From Emticicia fluvialis (lineage in GTDB: Bacteria > Bacteroidota > Bacteroidia > Cytophagales > Spirosomataceae), in the NCBI RefSeq assembly GCF_024793945.1, contig NZ_JANUSD010000014.1, positions 100,357-164,356 on the forward strand: a stretch of DNA of 64,000 nt, read 5' to 3'. This document shows positions 17,908-27,191 of the stretch, in pieces. Position numbers and translations under genes: made by a program. The notes below the pieces were generated by a model. The model saw nothing but the letters and a program-made list of their open reading frames with translations, was not told the origin of the DNA and did not search any database. Numbering within the stretch: position 1 is the first letter of the stretch; each line of letters starts with the position of its first letter.

Positions 17908-19071
17908 CTACTTACCGGCCAGATACCGGTTACGGTACTCAATGGGTGTGCAACCTTTCACTTGCCTGAACTGCCGGGCAATATTTTTGCTGTCTGTAAG
18001 GCCCATATCCAGCGCAATTTCAAACACAGTCATGTCTGTTTCGCGTAGTTTCTGGGTTAGCTTCTCAATTCGCAAATTGAAAATATACTTGTAGATGGGT
18101 AATCCGGTTATGTACTGAAAGCGTTTCTCTAATGCACGCCTTGACAACGGTACCTGTTTTACAACATCGTCTACCTGCAGGTTTTTATCTATATTCTGGT
18201 GAATAAATTTGAGCGATGCCGCTATGTAGTCATCATTGGTAGCGTAAATGTCTGTCGACTGGCGAGTAACTACCTGTGTAGGCTTCACAACAATATCGTA
18301 GTAGTTAGCCGTGCCGTTTTTTATCATGTGTTCCAGCAGCCGGGCGGCGTCGTAACCGCCTTTTTCGGCATCCTGGCCAATGCTTGATAGCGGGGGGTCA
18401 GAGAACTCACAAATCATTTCATCGTTATCTACTCCTAACACAGCCACTTCTTCCGGAATACGTATTTGCGAGTGCCTGCATGCTTCAGTAATGTGCTGCC
18501 CCTGGTTATCGTCGCAGGCCATCAGGGCAATGGGTTTGGGCAAAGATTTAAGCCACTGGCTCAGCGAGCTGGGCTTGTAGTACCAGATTTCGGTAGAACG
18601 AGCCATGGCGTGTTCAAAATAATGAACCTTGTAACCAGCTCTGCTGATGCGCTCTTCATAGCCTTCAGCACGCTCGCGCGACCATACAATGTCTTTAAAT
18701 CCATAAAAAGCAAAGTTCTTGAAACCCTTCCGCAGAAAATACTCGGCACCCATTTCTCCGGCTTCCTTGTGCGCCCCGGTTATATTGGGTATATCGGGGA
18801 AGCGTTCCTTGAAGTCCTGTGCAATAACCGGAATACCCGCCTCAATGAATTTTTCAACGGCGGGGTCATTGTAGAGCTGCCCGATAATACCATCGGCGCC
18901 CCATTCAAGGGCCCATTCCAATATCCCTTCCATCCCGATGGTTTCACGCTGAAAGAGCGGCATCCGGCAGAAAATCCAGGGGCCGTGGTCTTTAGAGTAT
19001 TTGGCAATGCCTTTCAAAAGAGCCTTGCTATACTCTTCAGCAAAGTCAATTAAAAGTATGATTTTATACAT
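17908..19071 (-). CDS. XylR-like transcriptional regulator (sugar-binding domain plus AraC DNA-binding domain)
   Basis: The 387-residue protein combines a LacI/PBP1-like ligand-binding domain (about residues 1-270: GILEWALEWGADGIIGQL, VLGVDNDEMICEFSDPPLSS) with a C-terminal AraC-type double helix-turn-helix (about 280-385: RRALEKRFQYITG, FEIALDMGLTDSKNIARQF). This inverted fusion is the XylR architecture, in which a sugar switches DNA binding. It probably controls the neighbouring glycosidases, MFS transporter and ROK kinase. A -7 element lies just upstream of its start. The actual inducer is unknown, so no gene symbol is given. Confidence 0.88.
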   Translation of the reverse strand: MYKIILLIDFAEEYSKALLKGIAKYSKDHGPWIFCRMPLFQRETIGMEGILEWALEWGADGIIGQLYNDPAVEKFIEAGIPVIAQDFKERFPDIPNITGAHKEAGEMGAEYFLRKGFKNFAFYGFKDIVWSRERAEGYEERISRAGYKVHYFEHAMARSTEIWYYKPSSLSQWLKSLPKPIALMACDDNQGQHITEACRHSQIRIPEEVAVLGVDNDEMICEFSDPPLSSIGQDAEKGGYDAARLLEHMIKNGTANYYDIVVKPTQVVTRQSTDIYATNDDYIAASLKFIHQNIDKNLQVDDVVKQVPLSRRALEKRFQYITGLPIYKYIFNLRIEKLTQKLRETDMTVFEIALDMGLTDSKNIARQFRQVKGCTPIEYRNRYLAGK

Positions 19072-19093
19072 AGTAATAAATTTCCCTAATCCA

Positions 19094-19101
19094 CAAATCT
19101 A
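19094..19101 (-). promoter_or_regulatory. -7 element (TAGATTTG) upstream of the xylR-like gene
   Basis: On the minus strand the octamer matches TAnnTTTG exactly and would give a leader of roughly 15 nt. The -33 region is weak. Confidence 0.4.
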
Positions 19102-19145
19102 ATGTATCTGCTCCGGTAATCAGCACAATCTCTACTAAAAACTAA

Positions 19146-19168
19146 AGAGACGCAAGAAATGCGTCTCT
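19146..19168 (-). terminator. Terminator after the ROK-MFS genes
   Basis: A perfect 9-bp stem with a 5-nt loop is followed on the minus strand by a T-rich run (TTAGTTTTTAG). It lies between the MFS gene and the xylR-like gene. Confidence 0.65.
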
Positions 19169-19220
19169 GGCATAGTAAAAATATATCCACCAATCATAAT
19201 TTCAAAGTTAAATGCCCTTA

Positions 19221-20474
19221 CTATTTAAGTAAATCTTTCCAGCTTTTAATTGTGGCATTAGTAACCAGCGGTTTGGCCCAGAAACCAATGCTTAATATAT
19301 AGCCCAGGGTTATCAATAGAAACAGCATTCCGAAGCGCAGCCCGAATATTTCGCCCAGGCCACCGATAATCACCGGTACAACGGCTCCACCGGCAATACC
19401 TGTACATAAAATGCCCGATAACGTGCCATGATGATACGGCACCGAATTAAGCGCAAGAGAGACCACAATTGACCACATAACCGAGGCAAAGAATCCGGCT
19501 GCCGGGAATGCATACAGGGCAACTTCAAGTGGGCCGAATAAGCCTGCAAGTAATGAGATAATGGCACCAAGCGTAAAAAATATAAGAACCTTGCGGCTGT
19601 CGATAAATTTCAGAAGAACCAACCCTAAAAAGCAACCGATGGTAAGCAGACCCCAGAAGTAAGAAATAACTGACGCCCCAAGCGTTGTAGGGTCTACATT
19701 ATGGTATATCTGCAAGAACTTGGATGTCCAGTTGGCAATTCCCTGCTCGGTGCCTACATAACTGAATATGCCCAGAAAAAACAGCCACACATATTTATTA
19801 CTCAGCAGCTCTTTAAATGCCTTACCGGTGTCTATTCTCTCGTCGTCTTTCAGTTCTACTTCCGGAAATTTAACAAACCAGACAATGATAACCATCAGAA
19901 GTGCAATGATGGAGAAGGTCCAGTAAACAGATACCCACTTTAAATCGGGGCTTACAAGGCCATTAAGTGTTGATACAATAAAGTTAGGATTTGGGTTGGT
20001 GTGCACATTCTGCACATAATAGCTGTAAAGCATAGGGCTCAGGAATGACGCACCACCAAAAAACAACTGGCCCATTACCGAGTTGAAAGCAAAGTTTTCT
20101 TCACCGCCCGAAACTCTTAGAAGCGGGTTAATTACCACCTGTAGCATAGCCATGCCAAGGCCAATAATAAACAAAGAAACAAGCGCTACCGAAAAAGTGG
20201 GGTTTATGGCAAACAAAAGAGCACCTGCAAAGGCCAGAAAAAACGCCAGTAGCAGAATGCGTTTTTCGCGATATTTTTCAACGAGGATTCCGGACGGAAT
20301 AGAAGCAACGGCATAAGAAACAAAAAAAGCAAACGGCAAAAAACCCGACCAGCCGAGGCTGAGGCTGAAACTCTTGGCGATGTCTGGTATGATAGCCCCA
20401 AGAATATTACTCAGAAAAGAGATAACAAAGAATATAAATAGAATCAGAACTACAATAAATGTTTTACTTTTCAT
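19221..20474 (-). CDS. FucP-like (FHS family) MFS sugar transporter
   Basis: The 417-residue protein has twelve predicted membrane helices and the look of the FHS branch of the major facilitator superfamily: AIIPDIAKSFSLSLGWSGF in helix 1-2, a short basic loop EKYREKR between helices 2 and 3, and GMAMLQVVINPLLR in helix 4. FHS members are proton symporters for fucose, glucose, galactose, N-acetylglucosamine and similar sugars. It follows the ROK kinase gene by 116 nt without a clear promoter, so uptake and phosphorylation of one sugar are probably co-expressed. Specificity cannot be deduced. Confidence 0.88.
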   Translation of the reverse strand: MKSKTFIVVLILFIFFVISFLSNILGAIIPDIAKSFSLSLGWSGFLPFAFFVSYAVASIPSGILVEKYREKRILLLAFFLAFAGALLFAINPTFSVALVSLFIIGLGMAMLQVVINPLLRVSGGEENFAFNSVMGQLFFGGASFLSPMLYSYYVQNVHTNPNPNFIVSTLNGLVSPDLKWVSVYWTFSIIALLMVIIVWFVKFPEVELKDDERIDTGKAFKELLSNKYVWLFFLGIFSYVGTEQGIANWTSKFLQIYHNVDPTTLGASVISYFWGLLTIGCFLGLVLLKFIDSRKVLIFFTLGAIISLLAGLFGPLEVALYAFPAAGFFASVMWSIVVSLALNSVPYHHGTLSGILCTGIAGGAVVPVIIGGLGEIFGLRFGMLFLLITLGYILSIGFWAKPLVTNATIKSWKDLLK

Positions 20475-20590
20475 ACGGGTGCCTTGTGTTTGTCAAATTG
20501 TGGTTTTTAAAGGTAAGCATTTGCCTTTGAAAACAAAAATCAAATGCCTGTACCTATGAGCAGATAAGCTAACCAATGTCCGCTTTTCTG

Positions 20591-21451
20591 TTATCTGTCT
20601 TTCAGCAAAACGTTGTCGTAGTTGTTCGGAATCAAAGCTGCTGCGCCCAGTAATGAGATGTTTTCATCTTGTGAAACAAATATTTTCAGGCGTTTGAGTG
20701 ATTCCGGAAAAGAGAAGTCGCCCAATGCATGGTACATGCCCTTTTCAAAGAATGGATAAGCCTTTGACAGCGAGCCACCCAGCACAATAGCCTGGGGGTC
20801 GTAGGCATACATAATGGTTTTAATGGCCGTACCCAAGTGTTTGCCGAACTGGTCCCAGAGGTCAATGGCTATTTTATTGCCTGCCATTGCAGCATGGTTG
20901 GCTTCAAGGGCAGTTATGCCATGAATGGCCTCAAAGAAATTGTTACTGGTGTAATATTCCAGATTCTGGTCCAGATAAGGCAGCAGGCCTATTTCTCCGG
21001 CACCGCAGTTATTACCCACATACAACTGGTTATTGATAATAATACCCGAACCCAGACCCGTACCTGTTGTAACGCCAACTACTGAGCTAAAACCCTGAGC
21101 CAACCCGAAGCGGCTTTCGCCCAGCGTAAAGCAGTTTACGTCATTGTTAACAAAAACCGGAACGTTAAATTCTTGCTGAAGAATATCTTTTAAGTCTACC
21201 TTTTTCCATGACGGAATATTGGTTACGTCATAAACTATTCCTTTTTCTGTGTCTACTACAGAGGGCACTCCGATGCCGATACTGTTTACGGAATAAGCCA
21301 TCAGCGGCTTAATCAGGTCAATTAATTGTTGTAGTGTGGAAGAAAGAGAATCTTTGTCTTGCAGCAAAATTGTTTCCTGCTTAATAACCGCGCCATTCAT
21401 TTCGACACCGGCTTTAATTTTTGTTCCTCCCAAGTCAACCCCTATATTCAT
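20591..21451 (-). CDS. ROK-family sugar kinase lacking the zinc-binding cysteine motif
   Basis: The 286-residue protein has the ROK N-terminal phosphate-binding loop (GVDLGGTKIKAG), a sugar-binding FVNNDVNCFTLGE segment and TTGTGLGSGIIINN. In canonical ROK proteins the next segment is GEIGH followed by CxCGxxGCxE, which binds zinc. Here it reads GEIGLLPYLDQNLEYYTSNN: the His and all zinc cysteines are absent. Asp and Glu residues of the active site appear kept, so kinase activity is plausible with a zinc-free fold. It precedes the MFS sugar transporter on the same strand, arguing for phosphorylation of the imported sugar. Confidence 0.85.
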   Translation of the reverse strand: MNIGVDLGGTKIKAGVEMNGAVIKQETILLQDKDSLSSTLQQLIDLIKPLMAYSVNSIGIGVPSVVDTEKGIVYDVTNIPSWKKVDLKDILQQEFNVPVFVNNDVNCFTLGESRFGLAQGFSSVVGVTTGTGLGSGIIINNQLYVGNNCGAGEIGLLPYLDQNLEYYTSNNFFEAIHGITALEANHAAMAGNKIAIDLWDQFGKHLGTAIKTIMYAYDPQAIVLGGSLSKAYPFFEKGMYHALGDFSFPESLKRLKIFVSQDENISLLGAAALIPNNYDNVLLKDR

Positions 21452-21874
21452 AGTCTTTAGATTTTAATTTCCATTGGTTTAATTTTCTGTGGTTTAATGT
21501 AAGTTTCTCCAATGGCTTATAGTTTTTTTATGGCGTGTGCTTGTAGAATTTACATACAGTTACAATACTTTATACCTTAAAAAAGATACCATTGTAAAAC
21601 GGGGGAATTTTATTTTTTTGTTGAGAGGTTTGCCTGTAAAATAACCTGTCTTTTTTGTAAAGTGCATAAATACAGGCGGTTGGGGTTGGTTTGTTGCTCG
21701 GAATCTTTTTTTTGAATGTTAAGTATAAATTAAATCTGCCGTAATAACTCATTCAAATTTTATTATTTTTGAGAACTCTATTCAATTCAAACAAAATCGC
21801 GCTATGGCCAATCTTTTGCCAGTACCAAGGCAAAAGTGTAAAACAATATGCCCGATGGTTTTACCCTATAAACA
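21452..21874. other. 423-bp divergent intergenic region
   Basis: This AT-rich stretch separates the divergent ROK and PQQ-dehydrogenase genes and must hold both promoters. A TATTTTTG element (21764-21771) lies on the plus strand; no matching -7 octamer was found for the minus strand. No convincing gene, RNA or repeat was seen. Confidence 0.5.
21764..21771 (+). promoter_or_regulatory. -7 element (TATTTTTG) upstream of the PQQ dehydrogenase
   Basis: Exact TAnnTTTG match about 100 nt upstream of the start codon. There is no good -33 element at 19-20 nt, so this is tentative. Confidence 0.35.
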
Positions 21875-24016
21875 ATGAAACGAAATCCTCACCTTTACAA
21901 AAGGCTTTTGGTGCCTGTCCGCCTGCTTATGGTTCTGCCGGGCATAGTAGCCCTGATGCTTCATGCAACTCCGGATGCTGTGCCTGATATCGACTGGACA
22001 GAATACAACGGCGGGCCCGACAAAAATCACTTTTCTTCTCTTACCCAGATTAACACCGAAAACGTAAAACAACTAAAAGTAGCCTGGGAGTATGCCTCAG
22101 GCGGGGCAGACACCCTGAAAAACACCACCCAGATGCAGTGTAACCCGATTGTTATTAAAGGGATATTGTATGGGGTTTCGGCGGGGGCGCAGGCTTTTGC
22201 GGTTGATGCCGCCACCGGAAGAGAAATCTGGAAGACACGCCTGAATGATGATACCTTTAACATGACCAGCCGTGGGGTAACTTATTGGTCAGACGGCAAA
22301 GAAGCCCGTATTTTCTTTGCCTACGGCGCTTTGATGTATGCTTTGAATGCCGCCGACGGCAAGCCTGTGCCAACTTTTGGCACGGGCGGGAAAATCAATC
22401 TGAAAGAAGGGATTGTACGACCCGGCGCTGATGATTACGTGGTGGCCAACACACCTCCCTCGGTTTATAAAAACGTGCTCATAGTGGGCACAAGAGTGTC
22501 TGAAAGTGCTACGGCTCTGCTGGGCGATGTAAGAGCTTATGATGTGATATCCGGGCGATTAATCTGGACATTCAGAACCATACCCCGTCCGGGTGAATAC
22601 GGATATAATACCTGGGAAAAAGATAATTACAAAAACGTAGGCGGCGCCAATAGCTGGATGGGCATGGCTGTTGACCAGAAACGCGGGATAGTGTTTATAC
22701 CGACGGGTTCGGCAGCTTTTGATTTTTACGGTGGAAACCGAAAAGGTGATAACTTGTTTGCGAATTGCCTGATTGCCCTGAACGCCAGTACCGGAAAACG
22801 GCTTTGGCATTTTCAGACGGTGCATCATGATATCTGGGACAGAGATATTCCGGCTCCGCCTAATTTGTTTACTATTACCCTGAATGGCAAAAAGACAGAT
22901 GTGGTGTCGGTAGTAAGTAAGCAGGGTTTTACGTTTGTATTTGACCGCGTAACAGGTAAGCCTGTTTTCCCGATTGAAGAGAAGCCTTTTCCGGCCTCTG
23001 ATATCCCGGGCGAATTGGCCTCCAAAACACAACCCATACCTTTGTTACCCGAACCTTTTACCAGGCAGCGGTTTACTGTTGATGATGTAAACAGCTTTGC
23101 ATCAAACAAAGAAGAAATTATTGAGACCTTGAAAAAATCTAAAACCGGAAACCCCTTTATTCCTTTGGGCAGAGAGAGAACACTCTTTTTTCCGGGCAGT
23201 GACGGTGGGGCGCAATGGGGTGGGGCATCGGTAGACGAAAACAGTATTCTGTATGTGCCGGCCAAAGAAAATCCGGTTTTCAGCTCATTGATAGACTCCC
23301 CTCATTCTGCAAGCGGTAAGGCGGAGGTGTCAGGAAAGCAATTGTACCAGACCTATTGCGCTGCCTGCCACGGCACCGACCGCGAAGGGAATCATGACGG
23401 AACCATACCGGGTTTACTGGGGGTAACCACCAGGTACACGAATGAGGGTATTTTGCAGATTCTGGCCAAGGGCAGGGGAATGATGCCGGCCTTTACCCAG
23501 ATAAAAGAGACCGACAAAAAAGCCATAATAGATTATCTGAGCGGTAAAAATTCAAGTTCTCAAACTTCCGGAAAGACAGGGCTGTCAACCGTGGCCTATA
23601 CCCATACAGGGTATAACCGCTGGTATGATACCAACGGATATCCTGTAAGTACACCTCCGTGGGGTACACTAACTGCCATAAACATGAACACCGGCAAACG
23701 CCAGTGGCAGGTGCCTTTGGGCGAATACCCTGAACTAACTGCTAAAGGCATACCGCCTACCGGTACTGATAACTACGGTGGTTCAGCAGTAACTGCCGGA
23801 GGATTGCTGTTCATTGCGGCTTCAAAAGATGAGCAGTTCAGGGCATTTGACCGCCACACAGGCAAAGTACTGTGGCAAACCAAACTACCTGCTGCCGGAT
23901 ACGCATCGCCCAGTGTTTATGCAGTTAATGGCAAACAATACGTAGTAATAGCTTGTGGCGGCGGCAAACTGAAAAGTAAATCTGGCGATAAATATGTGGC
24001 TTTTGCATTGCCCTGA
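21875..24016 (+). CDS. PQQ-dependent membrane/periplasmic dehydrogenase with inserted cytochrome c domain
   Basis: The 713-residue protein begins with a basic N-terminus and a hydrophobic segment (about residues 11-30), then a quinoprotein beta-propeller with repeated tryptophan-docking-like motifs (DAATGREIW, NASTGKRLWHFQ, RHTGKVLWQ). A cytochrome c domain is inserted late in the propeller: CAACH at 495-499 binds haem and the GMMPAF segment near 535-540 supplies the Met ligand. The propeller closes after the insert. The layout resembles membrane glucose-dehydrogenase-like quinoproteins of Bacteroidota. It would oxidise a sugar or alcohol and pass electrons through its own haem. No PQQ biosynthesis genes lie in the window. 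Confidence 0.88.
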   Translation: MKRNPHLYKRLLVPVRLLMVLPGIVALMLHATPDAVPDIDWTEYNGGPDKNHFSSLTQINTENVKQLKVAWEYASGGADTLKNTTQMQCNPIVIKGILYGVSAGAQAFAVDAATGREIWKTRLNDDTFNMTSRGVTYWSDGKEARIFFAYGALMYALNAADGKPVPTFGTGGKINLKEGIVRPGADDYVVANTPPSVYKNVLIVGTRVSESATALLGDVRAYDVISGRLIWTFRTIPRPGEYGYNTWEKDNYKNVGGANSWMGMAVDQKRGIVFIPTGSAAFDFYGGNRKGDNLFANCLIALNASTGKRLWHFQTVHHDIWDRDIPAPPNLFTITLNGKKTDVVSVVSKQGFTFVFDRVTGKPVFPIEEKPFPASDIPGELASKTQPIPLLPEPFTRQRFTVDDVNSFASNKEEIIETLKKSKTGNPFIPLGRERTLFFPGSDGGAQWGGASVDENSILYVPAKENPVFSSLIDSPHSASGKAEVSGKQLYQTYCAACHGTDREGNHDGTIPGLLGVTTRYTNEGILQILAKGRGMMPAFTQIKETDKKAIIDYLSGKNSSSQTSGKTGLSTVAYTHTGYNRWYDTNGYPVSTPPWGTLTAINMNTGKRQWQVPLGEYPELTAKGIPPTGTDNYGGSAVTAGGLLFIAASKDEQFRAFDRHTGKVLWQTKLPAAGYASPSVYAVNGKQYVVIACGGGKLKSKSGDKYVAFALP

Positions 24017-24218
24017 TATTCTATATGATTTTAGAAAAGAAATTATATGCAATTCAATGCTTGAAACGGTTCGCCGTAGAGTTCATCAGTTAGCAAAAAG
24101 AAGGTTTTTTTTACAAGTCTTACCGACTTAGGTAGGTAGTTAAATGCAAGTTTGTTGCTCAATTTAATTAGTAGTTGTATTTATTCAATTGGTTGCTCTT
24201 CAATTAAACATAAATCAA

Positions 24219-26498
24219 ATGCGGTTATCTCTGTTTATTGCCCTGTTATGTATTTCAATCAGCACCCTGGCGCAGATTTCTGAAAATGCCATTGGCTTGC
24301 AGTTTAATCAATTACCAAAGCGGTGGGATGAGGGGCTGCCGCTAGGCAATGGCTTGATAGGAGAATTAATCTGGCAGAAAGGGAATAGGTTGCGATTTTC
24401 GCTCGACCATGCCGAATTATGGGATTTACGCCCCATGAAAGACCTGCATACACCCGGTTTTAATTACGCCTGGGTAAAAGAACAGGTGTTGAAAGATAAC
24501 CTGAAGGCCATACAAAAAATTGGTGATGAACCCTACGAGAGCGAACCCGCCCCAAGCAAACTGCCCGGTGCAGCCCTTGAATTTGACATGACCGGCTGGG
24601 GAGATGTAAAGCGCGTTGCCCTGAACATTGAAAAAGCCGAAGCAGAAATTGAATGGGAAAGCGGCACAAGGCTTACCTCTTTTGTACATGCTGCTAAACC
24701 CGTAGGGTATTTCAGATTTGAGAACCTGAAAGGTTTCAATATGGAGCTTCTGGCACCTGAATATGAAGGTGAAATAGATAAAACTGCCGGTGGCTCAGTG
24801 GCAGGTGATGACCTGGCGCGGCTGGGCTATAAACAGGGAAAGGTATTGGCACACCGCCAATCTTTTGTATATGAGCAAGAAGGTTGGGGCGGGTTCAGTT
24901 ATCAGGTATGTGTACAATGGCAGCAGGTTTCAGCCAGTGTGGTAGAAGGCCGGTGGGCCATTTCGGCGCATTATCCGCAAAAGCCCAAGGTAAAAGCAGT
25001 AACGCTGTTGTCTGTTGCGCAGCCCTACAAGGCATCGTTTGCCAGCCATCAGGCCTGGTGGAAAAACTTCTGGGGCAGGTCGTCTATCAACCTGCCTGAC
25101 TCAGTTCTTGAAAAACAATGGTACCTTGAACAATACAAGTTTGGGAGCGTGGCGCGTGCCAATACACCGCCTGTTTCTTTACAAGCGGTATGGACAGCCG
25201 ACAATGGCCGTTTACCACCCTGGAAGGGTGATTTTCATCATGACCTCAACACCCAGCTAAGTTACTGGCCAGCCTATAGCGGCAACCATCTGGACGAAGC
25301 AATGGGGTATCTGAATCACCTTGACCAGAACAGAGCGCAATATAAAAAGTACACCCAATGGTTTTTTGGTACAGATGGCCTCAATGTACCGGGTGTAACA
25401 ACCCTAAACGGTGAAGAAATGGGCGGCTGGATTCAGTATTCTTTATCGCCTACGGTTTCTTCATGGCTGGCACAGCATTACTACCTGCAATGGCGGTACA
25501 GCATGGACAGGGCTTTTCTTGAAAAGCGGGCGTATCCGTGGTTTAAAGAGGTAGCGCGGCATCTGGAACAAATCACCTATAAAGATGCAGCCGGTAAAAG
25601 GCAATTACCACTAAGCACCAGCCCGGAGATTAATGAAAATAGCAGAGGGTCCTGGTTCAGCGAAAATACCAATTATGACCTCGCCCTGATGAAATATGTT
25701 TTTGCCAAAGCGGCAGAGCTGGCCAAAGAATTGAAACTAACTGCCGAGGCCAGGCATTATGAACAGATTCACGCGGAGTTTTCTGATTATTATCTGAGCG
25801 AAAATAATGAGTTGAAGTTTGCCCGAAATTTGCCCTATAACCAGTCGCACAGGCATTTTTCTCATTTGATGGCCATTCATCCGCTGAGCGAAATCCGCTG
25901 GGAAAATGGTGTAAAAGAGCAGGCAATTATCAAAAACACCATACAACTACTTGAAAAAACAGGCCCCGGTTTGTGGTGTGGTTATTCTTACGCGTGGCTG
26001 GGTAATCTTAAAACCAGAGCCAAAGACGGAGAAGGAGCCGCCAGGGCTTTAAAAGACTTTGCTACCGCTTTTTGTTCTGTCAACTCTTTTCATCTCAACG
26101 GCGACCAGACCAAGACAGGTAAGTCTACCTTTACTTACAGGCCGTTTACATTAGAAGGTAACTTTGCATTTGCAGCCGGTGTTCAGGAAATGCTTCTACA
26201 TAGCTACGCAGGATTTATTGAGGTTTTTCCGGCCATACCCAATGGCTGGCAGCAAGTAAGTTTTGAACAGCTAAGGGCAGAAGGGGCATTTCTGGTGAGT
26301 GCAAGTAAGGAAGCCGGGCAGGTAGATGCCATTAAAATAGTAGCCGAAAAAGGTGGTAAAGCCCTTTTAAAGTTACCTTTTAAAACCCATTATTTCCAGA
26401 CCCGCAAGGGTGTGGTAGTTAAAACACTGCCAGGTAATATGATGGAGCTGACCTTTGCAAAAGGGGGAGAAATAGTGGTAAGAAATGGTTACGAATAA
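24219..26498 (+). CDS. GH95-like secreted glycoside hydrolase
   Basis: The ATG at 24219 is chosen over an upstream TTG because it opens directly on a signal peptide (MRLSLFIALLC...TLAQ), giving 759 residues. The N-terminal beta domain begins with WDEGLPLGNGLIGELIW, like the WxEALPIGNGRLGAMV of GH95. The (alpha/alpha)6 barrel carries HRHFSHLMAIHP and LEGNFAFAAGVQEMLLHS, matching the GH95 HRHxSHL and (I/L)xGNFGxxAGxxEMLLQS segments. GH95 enzymes are inverting alpha-L-fucosidases or alpha-L-galactosidases. Similarity in the middle is weak and the usual Asp-Gly-Asn-Phe reads Glu-Gly-Asn-Phe, so the substrate may differ. It ends the carbohydrate region. Confidence 0.75.
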   Translation: MRLSLFIALLCISISTLAQISENAIGLQFNQLPKRWDEGLPLGNGLIGELIWQKGNRLRFSLDHAELWDLRPMKDLHTPGFNYAWVKEQVLKDNLKAIQKIGDEPYESEPAPSKLPGAALEFDMTGWGDVKRVALNIEKAEAEIEWESGTRLTSFVHAAKPVGYFRFENLKGFNMELLAPEYEGEIDKTAGGSVAGDDLARLGYKQGKVLAHRQSFVYEQEGWGGFSYQVCVQWQQVSASVVEGRWAISAHYPQKPKVKAVTLLSVAQPYKASFASHQAWWKNFWGRSSINLPDSVLEKQWYLEQYKFGSVARANTPPVSLQAVWTADNGRLPPWKGDFHHDLNTQLSYWPAYSGNHLDEAMGYLNHLDQNRAQYKKYTQWFFGTDGLNVPGVTTLNGEEMGGWIQYSLSPTVSSWLAQHYYLQWRYSMDRAFLEKRAYPWFKEVARHLEQITYKDAAGKRQLPLSTSPEINENSRGSWFSENTNYDLALMKYVFAKAAELAKELKLTAEARHYEQIHAEFSDYYLSENNELKFARNLPYNQSHRHFSHLMAIHPLSEIRWENGVKEQAIIKNTIQLLEKTGPGLWCGYSYAWLGNLKTRAKDGEGAARALKDFATAFCSVNSFHLNGDQTKTGKSTFTYRPFTLEGNFAFAAGVQEMLLHSYAGFIEVFPAIPNGWQQVSFEQLRAEGAFLVSASKEAGQVDAIKIVAEKGGKALLKLPFKTHYFQTRKGVVVKTLPGNMMELTFAKGGEIVVRNGYE

Positions 26499-26507
26499 AT
26501 ACCAAAA

Positions 26508-26533
26508 GGGAGTTTCTGTAACAGAAACATCCC
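26508..26533. terminator. Stem-loop between convergent genes
   Basis: A 7-bp perfect stem with a 3-nt loop is extended by four more pairs around a bulged A. It lies just after the GH95-like gene and faces the convergent lipoprotein gene. No clear T-run follows. Confidence 0.45.
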
Positions 26534-26568
26534 CCGATTTATAATAGATTAGTACAATATTTTTTTAC

Positions 26569-27081
26569 TTATTTTATTTTTCTGTAAAGATACGCAGGCG
26601 CATCAAAGGCCATGCCGTTATCGATCATCAGTTCTGTTGGGCAAAGTCTGATAGTTCCTCTTATGTAGTTATAGCTACCATCGGCAAAGGTTTCAAAGTC
26701 TGGTTTAAGGTTTACCCAATATAGCTTATCTACTTGCCCTTGTGTAAAGTCGAAGGTCATGGTTTTGGCCAGTTTACCATTTTCAAATATCTCAACCAGT
26801 TGTTTGCCGGTGCTTTTTTCTGATATCTTAAGTCGAATATCCGGTAGGTCTTCTGGCAGCGGAGTAAATTGAATGGTGCCTTTCAGTTGCCATTCGCCAT
26901 AAATTCCTTTTTTCGCATCTGCAATGGTTAACGGCACATCGGCTGAGTTGCGGACGCAGTCAAAATCGAGAATTGATTCTGCCTTAACGCGGTTCAAAGC
27001 CGGTACCTCATCGGCTGAGGTCTTACATGAGCTTAAATAAAGCAGCGAAAGAATGCCAAAACCAAAGAGAGTTTTTTTCAT
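26569..27081 (-). CDS. Hypothetical lipoprotein
   Basis: The 170-residue protein has a lipoprotein signal (LLYLSSC, Cys19). The mature part contains KKGIYGEWQLKGTIQF and IRGTIRLCPTELMIDNG, with two further cysteines that could pair (FDCVRN and RLCPTE). A small beta-rich fold is likely, perhaps lipocalin-like, but I recognise no named family. It lies 110 nt downstream of the outer-membrane barrel gene on the same strand. Function unknown. Confidence 0.7.
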   Translation of the reverse strand: MKKTLFGFGILSLLYLSSCKTSADEVPALNRVKAESILDFDCVRNSADVPLTIADAKKGIYGEWQLKGTIQFTPLPEDLPDIRLKISEKSTGKQLVEIFENGKLAKTMTFDFTQGQVDKLYWVNLKPDFETFADGSYNYIRGTIRLCPTELMIDNGMAFDAPAYLYRKIK

Positions 27082-27191
27082 GATTTGTATCAGAAATTTT
27101 GTAAAAGAGTTAGAGAACCTTTATACCAATGATGCTTCAAATTGCAAAATGGTTGTAAGGTATTTATGAAATTAATAAAATTTAACATTTC

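Noticed and set aside
21570..21752. 60-codon minus-strand frame in the 423-bp divergent region
   Set aside because: AT-driven Lys/Tyr/Phe-rich sequence without start context or family resemblance.
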